A DNA stretch of 64,000 bases, from assembly GCA_037074615.1 (NCBI GenBank), contig CM073569.1, forward strand, positions 564,001-628,000, in the 5' to 3' direction. Source of the stretch: Leucaena leucocephala (taxonomy: Eukaryota; Streptophyta; Magnoliopsida; Fabales; Fabaceae). This document shows, piece after piece, positions 23,253 to 33,613 of this stretch. A program made the position numbers and the translations under genes. The notes beneath the pieces are model-generated. The model did not search any database and was not told the origin of the DNA. It saw nothing but the letters and a program-made list of their open reading frames with translations. How positions within the stretch are numbered: the stretch's first letter is position 1; every line of letters begins with the position of its first letter.

Positions 23253-24691
23253 ATGTCAACCTTGACCACTCCTCCTCCAGACACATTTTCGGCTCGTGAT
23301 GATGTTGCTCGCCTCCGCAAAGCTCTGAAAAAAGGTTACCTTTCCCCCCTGTTTTCTTTTGCATGTATATAGATATAAGTGCGCAATCTGATATATGCTA
23401 CAGAAATCCTATGATGCACTTCTGGTTGTTTCTTTAATGTTTCCCTCAATTCCCATTACAGGAATCCGATGCAAAACTTCAGTAGTTATAGAAATCCTTG
23501 CTCATAGAGACTCAGCGCAAAGAGACCTCATTCTACAGGAATATGAAACTGCACATTCTGAACGCCTTACCAAACGAATCAGTTCTGAGCTTCATGGGAA
23601 TATCAAGGTGCGAGTTTGTGTTCTAAGAAAAAAAACTAATCCCGTCATTGTTTTGCCTCTCATCATTGAAAACAATGGAAAACAAGTGATTCATCATCTT
23701 GTTGCCTTCAGAAAGCACTGCTTCTTTGGATGGAGGAACCTGCCAACAGGGATGCCACCGTGGCAAGGCAAGCCTTGACTTCATCTCTTGTTGATAATCA
23801 AGCCATAACCAAAGTGATATGTTCTCGCTCCCCATCACAATTAAGGCGCTTTAAAGAAGTTTATCAGAAAGTATATCATAAAAGTTTAGAGAGGGACATT
23901 GAAGACTACCTATCCGGGGATCTCAAGAAGGTGCTTAATTCCTTCCTCTCATGAAAATTGACAGCTTCTTCTCTGTCGTCTATTTAATTGTCATATTGAC
24001 TTGATCCACTAGCTATGTGTTAATAGCTGTTGCATGAATATATAAGCGTGCCACGTTATGAAGGCCCAGAATTTGATCAAGAGATAGTGGGGAAGGACGC
24101 AATTTGATCAAGAGATTCTGGGAACTGATGAGGGGACTTTCATAAGGATTTTTAGTGACAGGAGCAGGACGCATTTGGCCGCTATTGCCAAAGCGTATGA
24201 AATAAACAATGGCAAATCACTAGAAAAGGTGTACTTGCTAAATCCTCAATGAGCTGCTCTTGTTCATCTTTATCATTTTACACAATCCAATCCCTCCCGT
24301 GCTCTGCAGGCTATAAAGAAAGAAGCACATGGCTTTTTTGAAAGGGGCCTCTTGGCCATTCTTCGATGTGCTACTAACCCTGCACTGTACTTCGCCAAGG
24401 CATTTTCTCAGTTTTTTCGGACATTTATTATGCCATTCACAGTATTGCAGAACTTAGTGTTCGGTGTGTTTTTGTTTGGCAGATTCTGAGGAAATCAATG
24501 AAGGGTTTTGGAACTGATGATAGTAGTAGATTAATAAGAGTAATCGTGACAAGAACTGAGGTTGATATGTGCCAGATAAAAGAAGCATACCTGCAAAAAT
24601 ATGGGAAGCCAGGCCATTAGCCAGTACGGTTCGATCGGACACATCGGGGCATTATAAGGACTTCCTTCTAGCTCTAATAGGTAGTGATTAG
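23253..24691 (+). pseudogene. Annexin (D5-like) pseudogene
   Basis: Six exons can be traced: 23253-23334, 23462-23607, 23712-23930, 24027-24228, 24310-24399 and 24483-24691. The start MSTLTTPPPDTFSARDDVARL and repeats 1 and 2 (ILAHRDSAQRDLI, LLLWMEEPANRDATVARQAL, VICSRSPSQL) are intact through VPRYEGPEFDQEIVGKDA. Then a frameshift and TGA (24104-24106) appear. The next reading, ILGTDEGTFIRIFSDRSRTHLAAI, lies in another frame, and the few residues that normally join the two are lost. The fifth exon ends at AAG followed by GC instead of GT. The last repeat reads GFGTDDSSRLIRVIVTRTEVDM with one extra Ser codon, then shifts frame again near 24608 before SDTSGHYKDFLLALIGSD. Annexins are Ca2+-dependent phospholipid-binding proteins of four repeats and about 315 residues. 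Here repeats 3 and 4 cannot be made in frame, so a full annexin is not encoded. Confidence 0.85.
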
Positions 24692-25737
24692 ATGGGAAGA
24701 AGAGCCATATGAACGATGCCTTGTTTTGACATGTGAAGAAAAGTTTACAAAGGGTTAATAGATAGTATTATCTCCATTTCAATAACCTCTATACTCAGGG
24801 TTCATCTGTCCCCCATTTCCTTTAATTTGTACATATTTTTAATGTGTATAATTATATAAATGTCTAATTGGTCCTGAATATAACGTATAAGGAGACAAAA
24901 AGAATGAATAATTTAGAGTAAAGATGCAGTAGGCTAGTTGTTACTTCTAATCTTTACGAGAGATAAGCTGAGAATTGTTAACTAACATAGTTACATTTTT
25001 GACTGCCAATGGATGGAGAGACTAAAGATGAAAACAAGCGTCATCCAAAATGACGATGAGAACAATGGCATAAATCTATTAACCTGTTATTTTTCATTTA
25101 GATATTAGTTGAAAAGTCAATGTAAAAATCATGAAATAAAAAAAATGTAAATAAACTGGAATAATCCTCTAAACACAAATTCGATTTCGAGGTGCCACAG
25201 GGACTGTACCTTGTATTGTCTCCACTACACAGTACACAATCCCCGTTCCCTCCATTCCCTTAGACAAAACGCAGCGTTTAGGAGTAAAACATAATTGGGC
25301 AGCTTTTGTTCAATCCACCTAGCCGTCCGTCGCCGATCTCCTGATTTCCAATCTAGGGAGATTACCCTCAAGTCTGAACTCTGAAGTCACAAAAGCATAG
25401 CAGAGTAGCTGGGTGATTGGGCAGAGATTGGCGCTTCACTCAACGCTCCCGGTCTTCCTTCAGCTTCAGAGGCTAAGCAACTCTTTTGTGTTGCCCAATC
25501 CCTAGTGCGGTAAGCCTTCTATGTCTATATTTTTTGTTCAACTGCAAACGATTTACTATAGCTGCCGAATCGGTGCTTGTTCCAGTCCCAAGTCACAACT
25601 TTTAATATGTACATAAATCCCCTCCGTTTAAATTATTCATCTCTCTTTCAAGCCTGAAGTTGCCTCTTCATCTTGTGATCTCCTTTGTTCCTTGTAGTTT
25701 CCAGCTTTCGTGGACTCGGCGAAGCATTTAATATTCA
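24692..25737. other. Spacer and 5' UTR of the tRNase Z gene
   Basis: The first 600 bases are AT-rich spacer. GC content rises from about 25300, where the tRNase Z 5' UTR probably starts; that UTR contains an intron (see 25510-25697). Confidence 0.5.
25510..25697 (+). other. Predicted intron in the 5' UTR of tRNase Z
   Basis: A good donor (AGTGCG followed by GTAAGCC) and a pyrimidine-rich acceptor (TTCCTTGTAG) bracket 188 bases of T-rich sequence just before the start codon at 25738. Leader introns are common in plant housekeeping genes. No transcript evidence is available. Confidence 0.5.
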
Positions 25738-28234
25738 ATGTCAGAGAAAGAAGATATTCGAGGCCCAGATTCTTCTTCAAAGAAAGGAAATGATCTGATA
25801 ATTGAGGGGTACCCTATTCAGGGTCTGTCCGTTGGAGGCCAAGAAACCTGCATAATTTTCCCCTCGCTTAAGTTAGCTTTTGATATTGGTCGCTGCCCTC
25901 CCCGCGCTGTTTGCCAAGACTTCCTCCTTATTTCCCATTCTCACATGGATCACATTGTTAGTCTGTTTCTTCAGTGCAAATTCATACCCCAAGATTACTT
26001 TTTCCTCCTGCTTTTCATGAGTTTTAAATCTCATTGTCGTAGTGAAATATTGTTAGGCCAGTTATATAATGATTGTATGTCTGGCATATCTTTTCTTGGG
26101 ACAGGGAGGACTGCCTATGTATGTTGCAACTAGAGGCTTGTACCGTATGAAGCCCCCAACAATTATTGTACCAGTATCCATAAAAGAGGATGTAGAGAGG
26201 CTCTTTGAGGTGCATAGGAAATTGGATCACTCGGAACTGAAGCACAATCTGGTTGGCTTGGATGTTGGTAAGTTTTAAATTGAAATTTTGCAATGCTAAC
26301 TTTGGCCCCTCGTATATTTCTTGTTGCTTACGCTACCTTTTATTTTCAGGAGAAGAGTTTTATTTGAGAAACGATATTAAAGTAAAAGCTTTTAATACTT
26401 ACCATGTGATACCTAGCCAGGTTACCAAATAGCAATTATAGATCTCTCTTTTGAGTTTGAATCTTAATTTTACACTCATTAATCAGTAATACCATGGACT
26501 GACTTTTATGCATGCTTTTGACAGGGCTATATAATTTACTCTGTAAAGAAGAAGCTTAAACACGAGTACCTTGGCCTTCCTGGAAATGAAATTAAGAAGT
26601 TGAAGTTTTCAGGTGTGGAGGTCGGTCTTGATTATTGTATTAAATTGAAAGCTGGGCAATTTGAACTACTTCCATTCAACCAATTTTAACACTTGCTGCT
26701 CAGTTCTTTGCATTTCTTATGCTCCTTTTCATCTGGTAAAAAAATTAATAAAGTCCAACAAGATATAAGACTAAATATTGACTGTTATAATCGAGGAGAA
26801 CTAAAACTCTGAGCTGAACATATTTTCCGAGTTAATGTTTTTTATGATTCAGTTGCTTTTGTCCCTCTCTTCAAACTCAAGATCTTGTTTGAATAAATTG
26901 AACACATGTAAAGTTGTCCTCTTGATACCTGTGGACAACGAATTTTATATCTCTTGTTAATTGTTTCTGCTTCCCATAATTCTTTGATTTAATATTGGGT
27001 TATCCTTTTCAAAATAAGGTAGCTATAGGCTGCAATTGATTTGTTTTATGTTTAAGAGGTGTAATATTTTACCTATGTTGATGTAGAAGTTTGCTAGTGC
27101 GTCTGTTTCTTGTTTTGACTTCACTGAGCATGATTAACCAGATTGTGCTGTGGCAGATAACATACACTTTGGAAGAACCAGAGATTGCTTTCACTGGCGA
27201 CACTATGGCAGATTTCATAGTTGATGATAGTAACATAGATGCATTGCGAGCCAGGATTCTTGTTATGGAGGTGCTCTACTTTCTTTATCTAATAATTCGT
27301 CTCCTACGTTGTTGTTGATCAAAACATTGCTCATTATGAAATGGATTGGTATAGATTTGAGATTTGAGGTGCTGTTGATAACAATGAATTGAGTTTCCCA
27401 ATATCTGAAGTCGCGACTGAATGAATTCATTATTATCCATATAGTAGTAGAAATTCAATTCATTGTTATCAACAAAAAACAGAAATTCAATTCATACAAT
27501 TGGTTGCTTGGTTATTTTATAAGTACTTTTTTTTAAAAAAAAAAAATCATATGCAATATCTAATACATTATATCAGCTCTTTTTATTGCACTTTCAACTC
27601 TATTTTCTGTACCTAATTTCTGGTCATTAGTTAGGTGTTATAGCTCATATATAATATGGATTAAAATTGTGGTTAACGATATGATTTGACCGCAAATCTG
27701 ATCTTGTCTTCTCAATATGTCCAGTGCACCTTTTTGAACGATTCAATTACAGTGACGCATGCCAGGGATTATGGACACACTCATCTGTCTGAGGTATTCT
27801 CTATGATCCATTAGTATCACAAGAACATTCATAGCTCTTGGGGTTTTTTGGTTGTTTGATTCTCTGCTAATCAATGCTCTCCAGATAATTAGTCATGCTG
27901 GGAAGTTGCAAAACCGAGCAATCCTTCTAATTCACTTTTCAGCGCGCTACACAGAAGAGGTATGAAATTGGCAAATGACTTTTACGTCACCTTCCCTATG
28001 AGTAAGTTTCTTCATGTTTGATTTGAAACATGGTTATTCCAGTTTGAAATGAAAAACTCGTATGTGGTGACTGTTGGTTGAGTTAGTTTATTAGCATGCA
28101 GGTCCCTTGTCTCTCTTGCCTGTTCTGTTTCAGCATGGCTAATGCTTTATGGTATTCAGGAAATTCAAGAAGCCATAGCTGCCTTGCCTCCACCATTAGC
28201 GGGTCGAACTTACGCACTTACAGAAGGTTTCTGA
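25738..28234 (+). CDS. TRZ1: Short-form tRNase Z (tRNA 3' processing endoribonuclease), cytosolic type
   Basis: Eight exons: 25738-25956, 26105-26267, 26350-26420, 26525-26620, 27157-27270, 27725-27793, 27885-27959 and 28160-28234. Phases agree and the product has 293 residues, normal for a short-form tRNase Z of about 280-310. The metallo-beta-lactamase fold shows GLSVGGQETCIIFPSL, FDIGRCP and the zinc motif HSHMDHIGG (His67, His69, Asp71, His72). Further landmarks are LPMYVATRGLYRMKPP, YHVIPSQGYIIYSVKKKL, AFTGDT and LLIHFSARY. It cuts the 3' trailer off precursor tRNAs so that CCA can be added. The N-terminus is short and acidic with no transit peptide, which points to the cytosolic TRZ1 type rather than the plastid TRZ2 type. 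All ligands are present. It sits between an annexin and a CHX pseudogene yet is intact. Confidence 0.95.
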
Positions 28235-28719
28235 CACACAGCATTTCAAAGAGCTTTCTCGATGGCCAAGGAAGGATCAAATGAATACTGTGCTAATGGG
28301 CCATCAGCCTATGCTAATTAAATGTCAGAATATGCATGTAACATTACGTATGGTTAAATTATTATAGACTCATCCAAGACCTTTCAGTTAGTTGTTTGTT
28401 GAAGTAAAGTATGCAAAATTTTATCCACAAAAATGATCTCCTTAGCCATTTGCCTCTTAAGGTTAGGGTGAGACTGATGATCAATTGCATTCTAATTTCT
28501 AAAGATTTTATTTGATTCAATTAAATCTTTTAATTTTCCAAGAGGTTTCAAAATTGCCCTAACGGCTGTCATCAATTAAGTCAAGGGCCAAAAATGCTGA
28601 CGCTGGAGTAACAAAGCCGGAACTTTGACTTCCATACGATGATGTTCTGTATAAATTCCTGACATCTTCCTCTTGGCATTGGACCTTTTTTAAGCAACGG
28701 TTTTACTTGCGCTAATAAG

Positions 28720-28887
28720 AGTGGTAAGTTGCTCGGTATAGCTTAAGCGAGGTCTTGAGTTCGAGTTTTGGCGTATGTAAAAAATTTTTGTTGGGAGACT
28801 CACCCATCATAGCCAGGTGCGCGACGCGGGTTGGATCCAGATATAATCGGGACAAAGTTCCGGTGAATCAGGTTGACAAAAAAAAAA
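28720..28887 (+). mobile_element. tRNA-derived SINE (Au-like), copy 3, 5'-truncated, with 20-base target duplication
   Basis: The element starts at AGTGGTAAG, so most of the A box is missing, but it keeps the B box (GAGTTCGAG), the CATAGCCAGGTGCGCGACGC body and an A tail. A 20-base duplication flanks it at 28700-28719 and 28888-28907 with one C/T difference. Because the duplication abuts the truncated end, the copy was already short when it inserted. Confidence 0.88.
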
Positions 28888-29366
28888 GTTTTACTTGTGC
28901 TAATAAGTTCTATTTCTTCTCACCCCACTCATAATTAATCTCAACTTTTGTAATTGTATATAGCTTGAATGCTCTATTTGGGTTTTTTTAATGTATTTCT
29001 AATATTATAAAACTATAAAACCTCATCAAATTAAAATAACCAATATATATAAACAATATTGATTAAACAATTTATCCATCTAAACACACGGCAAAATTTT
29101 TACCACGATAAATCGACAAATGCATTGCGAAAGTCTTGCAAGGACCAATCCATTGCGAACTTTTTTGGGGGCATATATGCACAATTCTGGAACCACTAAA
29201 AATGACCTGCTTTAAAGGAAATAATCACCTCTCAAAGAAACACCAGCGATACAGCTTGCCGTGCAGCCAACTCTTTCTTTTTTTCTGGGAATAACATGGC
29301 CACGGAGCGTTCCTTCTGGATGAGGGTAATCCTTTGAAAATTTCACAACAGATTGCTAATAAGTAC

Positions 29367-29592
29367 TACTCCAGTCTTAATTATATGAACCTATTAACTT
29401 TTTTAGAGATATTAAAAAAATTAAATAAACTACTTAATTATAGCATATGTTACATAATCTCTTTAAAATGAGTAGTTTATAAGTTAAATAAATTAATTTA
29501 ATAAAAATAAATATAAAAATTTTAAAATAATTTATTTAATTTTTTTAATCTTTCTAAAAAAGTAGTGGGGTTTTATAATTAGACCAAAGGTA
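29367..29592. mobile_element. TA-flanked inverted-repeat MITE
   Basis: The left end TACTCCAGTCTTAATTATAT pairs with the right end, whose complement reads TACCTTTGGTCTAATTATAA. The pairing continues inwards over about 60 bases, including ACTTTTTTAGA followed by a TTAAAAAAATTAAATAAA core on both arms. Length 226 bp, AT-rich, no coding capacity. The outer bases resemble those of the elements at 18688 and 39283, but the arms are longer, so it may be a different subfamily. Confidence 0.65.
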
Positions 29593-30260
29593 ATATGGAA
29601 ACAAATATATCCAAATTGATTAGATTATTTGCTGACAACATTTGTCGTAAATGGAATTCAATATTTATTCCTCCCAAATATTATATTTTCCGGAGGGCTA
29701 CTATTTTTTATTCAAAATTATCTTTTATTTACTAACTAATCATAGTAATTTAATTTATTAATTGGAATTGATTGCACCTTCTTCCATAACATTGAAACCC
29801 AAATTGATTGAAATAATCTGTGCCATATAGAAGTAGCTAACATATTCTATGCTATATATTCTTAGCTTTGATTGACATTTACAAACTGTACCTTCTTCTG
29901 ATTTTTATGTGATGCATACAACTACAACTCAAATTTTAGTAACGTTTAGCGACGCCCACCATGAAGTTTGTTTTTGATGTGCCCATTTTCGCTTTTCCTT
30001 CCAACGTAACATTAATACTTCTTTTATGTTGTCTTGAAACTTGTCTAATCATCATTTAGCAGTTTTAGATACCACGTGATCATATATAATAGCTTTTATT
30101 CAACGATATGATGTACTCATATCCCTAAGCGAGTCAAGGCCATCTCGAACCCAAGCTTCTCTTCCAGGTTTCGATCGCTATCAAATCAGTTCATGTATAG
30201 CGCATTGAAACCTGGAGAGAAACATTTGATTCTTGTCCTCTCTTGGGTCAGCTGCATACG

Positions 30261-33056
30261 ATGATGGAAAATGTGGTTGGATTAGGAGTGAATGGAACCT
30301 TTAATCCTGTTGATTTGGACTATAATTCGAATTATGAAGTATGTTTAAGCAAGGGCATGATACGTTCCAAATTCATGCATGGCATGTGGCAGGGGGATAG
30401 CCCATTCCACAGTGTGCTTCCCGTCACCTTGCTCCAAAGCTTTTTGTTCCTCATCTCCTCCAGGCTCATTTACCTTCTTCTCAGGCCTATTAGAACTCCC
30501 AAGCTCGTCTACTCAGTTCTGGTATGTGTGTATATATATGTTTCTCCAATCTCATTTATCTTTACTAATGAATATTTCTGCATTTTATACATTCACCCAC
30601 ATAATTAACACGTTAAAAAATAATCATGAAGGAAGATTTTGAGGCTGAGATCTTGCCAACAATATGATATTTTTCTCAGAGCTATATATAGATGGGCATG
30701 CATGCATGTTTGTGGTTCCACAGGATAACGTAACTAAACTTTTTTGGGTTTTGAAAACTTGTAGGCTGGGATTCTTCTAGGACCTTCAGTTACTGGGCAC
30801 GACAAGGAACTCAGGAATCTACTGTTCCCTCCTATCCAAAACGAGTTCTTGCGGTTCATGGCCTCAATGTCTTCCTCATATTACATCTTCATCGTAGTAA
30901 TGAAAATGCAGGCGGTTTCGAACCTGAAAAACGCCATAAAAACCTGGAAATTCGGAACAATACCCTTCCTGTGCAGTTTCTGGGTCATGACGGGCCTCTT
31001 CTTCCTCCTCGTCCCCCCATGTACCTTCGAAACCGGAACCGGACACCATGCGACGCATCCGCATGATGCTGTGCGTGACAACCTCAATCAGCAGTTTCCC
31101 CGTCTTGTTGGAAAGCTTGGTCGAATTGAACTTCTTAACTTCCGAGTTAGGCCACATTGCAATATCTGCAACCGTCGTCAACGAGATTGCTTACTGGGTT
31201 TTTATAGGTCTCTCCTCAGTCATGAGCCTCAAATTGCAGAACACAGCAGGGCTCTTGTCTTCTTGCATTGCCTATATATGTTTCTGCGTTTTCGTGATAA
31301 AGCCAGCATTGTTGATGATTTCCACGAAGACCCCTGATGGGATGCCATTAAGTCAGGGTTATGTTGTTATGATACAAATCGGGTTTTTGGCTATGGGGGC
31401 TATAGGTAACCTTCTTGGCATGTCTTTCATGGTGGGCCCATTTCTTCTGGGCTTGGTTATGCCCCACGGGTCGACATGAGCCACAACTGTGGTGGCCAGG
31501 ACCGAGGGCATAATATCCCACTTTCTTGTGCCTTTGTTCTTCTGCTACATAGGATTGAACATAGATGTATACACCCTTCATTTTTGGGGTATGATTCTCA
31601 AGATTCAACTCATCATAATTGCCAGCTTCTTCACCAAGTTCATGGCCTGCGTCCTCATCTCACTCTCCTACAAAATTAGGCTCAAACGATCTCATCATTT
31701 TCGTTAAATTTATGAGACTCGGGGTTTGGATCTCTCTCTCTCTCGGCACTCTGATAAAATAAAATGATACGGAGTATATATTATAAATTCAGAGATAAGT
31801 GATTCTGTACGCGTGATTTGTTTTGCAGATAGTGGACGATCAACTTTTCGCTTACTGGGTGTTCTGTGTGATAGGGGTCACTGCAACTGTGTCACCATCG
31901 CTTGAAATCCTATATAAACCACTTACTAGGTTAGAAACATTCTCCAGATCACGAGCGTCAACGATGATCAAGACGATACATAACACCTCAACATACTCAG
32001 AGTTGTGCATCGTGTCGTGTGTGCATAAGGTAGGAGAAGTACGGATCATCATCGCCCTCTTGGAATCCATGAACCCATCGATCGAGAACCCCATTGTGTC
32101 TACGGCATCCACCTCATCGAGCTCTCCGGCCAGAGCACACCCATGCTCCGTCGTGTAGACCTCAGCAAGAAAAAATCCCTGGCTCACCCTTCCACAAGTT
32201 ACATCATGCGGGCCTTCGATAACTACGCCCAAAACTCCGACGAGGGCTCCATCTCGTGGATACCGTACATCAGCGTCGCCCCTTACAATAGCATGCACGA
32301 GTCCGTCTGCAACTTCGCCCAAGACCGGTTAGCGCCTCTTATCATCATCCCTTTTCACCAAAACGATCCGACCCACGTCGGAGGCGTCGCCACCGCCACC
32401 CGCAAACTCAACATGAACCTCCTGGCTCACGCGAGGTGGACGGTGGGGATACTGGTGGACCGACAGTCTCATCTGAGAGTGAGCTCCTACGGTTTGATGT
32501 CACCGCACATCGGAATCTTCTTCGTGGGAGGCCCCGATGATCGAGAAGCACTGGCGCTGGGCATGAGAATGGCGGAGCAAGAGAGCTCGAACCTGGTGGT
32601 GTTCAGATTTATAGTGGAAAGCCGTGATGATGAGGAGAAGCAGGATGAGTGGGAGGAAGATGAGTACGAGGAGGAACGAAGGAGGACAAGAGCCTGATAG
32701 ATTAATTAAGGGCGATGAAGTTGGGAAGATGGGAAGTAGAGTACCAAGAGATAAAGGCGGAGGGAACGGAGGTGTTCGAGAAGATTTGGGGAGTGGAAGG
32801 GAAGTACGACCTGGTGATGGTGGGGAGGAAGCACACGGCGGAGATAGGGGATTCCAGCGACGAGGAAGTGCTGTCGAACATGTTGGATGATGCAGATATG
32901 TTGGGAGTGATGGGAGAAATGTTGGCGTCGAAGGAGTTCTGCGATGGGAGGGTTCCAGTTTTGGTGACACAGTGTGTTGGGAACAAGGTTAAAGGCTTAG
33001 GTAAGGCTTCTTCTGTAGCAAGATCTCATTCCAGTTTTGTTTACAGATTTTGGTAA
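30261..33056 (+). pseudogene. CHX-type cation/H+ antiporter pseudogene (CHX15-like)
   Basis: Exon 1 (30261-30521) reads MMENVVGLGVNGTFNPVDL and runs into the first membrane helices; exon 2 starts at 30765 with AGILLGPSVTGHDKEL. Exon 2 carries TM segments such as WKFGTIPFLCSFWVMTGLFF. The frame slips by one at a C6 run (31013-31018) and goes on as TTSISSFPVLLESLVELNFL. A TGA interrupts it at 31477-31479 just after GLVMPHGST, after which the same frame resumes (ARTEGIISHFLVPLFF). About 30 codons before the next exon (31829, IVDDQLFAYWVFCVIG) cannot be found. Further frame breaks lie near 32090-32095 and 32640-32690, with a TAA at 32703-32705. The C-terminal regulatory region is still legible (FAQDRLAPLIIIPFH, LVMVGRKHTAE, VMGEMLASKEF). 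Intact CHX proteins of about 800 residues move K+/H+ across endomembranes or the plasma membrane. At least five lesions rule out a working transporter. Confidence 0.88.
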
Positions 33057-33613
33057 TACCCTTCAATCTTTTCACACTCTTTTCTTGTACAGTTGATGTT
33101 GCAGCCTCTGTTTTCATGTTATAGGCTGCGTCATGTAATTCTTTTAAGTAATGATATTCCACATTCGTCTAAGATTCCAGCGTTGCAATTGGGGATAACT
33201 TCTTCAAATTGGAAGTTTCGTGTTTAAGCCGTAAAAACTTTTTCCAGTGGAACCCACACCTATTGAGAATATATCATCCTACTAATTAGTTACGAAGTAT
33301 CGACTATATATATATTTAATAAATGATAATCTTACTTAATAAAAAAAGAAAGTGAGAGAAACAAAGGAATGGAAAAAGAGCTTGTACTATACGCTATAGG
33401 AACGTATAGATGAACCAAACTCGAACAAAATTCCTTGGGGGATAGTGACTGCTCCATGAAGCGCCTATCATATGAAAGGAATCCAAGTTTTCGTATTTAA
33501 TATAAACTCCTCCAATCCAAACCGATGCCAAACCTGTTGGATTCTTCTACCCTTTAAATTATATAGAGCAATCACCCCCCCCTCTCTCTCTCAACCTTCT
33601 GAAGACAACGGCA
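33057..33613. other. Spacer and promoter of the purple acid phosphatase
   Basis: AT-rich spacer; the last 60 bases include a C-rich and CT-rich leader (near 33576-33594). No perfect GNATATNC phosphate-response site was noticed. Confidence 0.45.

Larger units (their letters stand above)
28235..30260. other. Spacer with a SINE and a MITE
   Basis: AT-rich spacer after tRNase Z. It contains the SINE at 28720-28887 and the inverted-repeat element at 29367-29592. Otherwise no gene seen. Confidence 0.5.

Noticed and set aside
32500..32970. 156-codon minus-strand frame over the CHX 3' end
   Set aside because: Pro/Ser-rich shadow of the acidic and basic CHX C-terminal coding sequence on the other strand.
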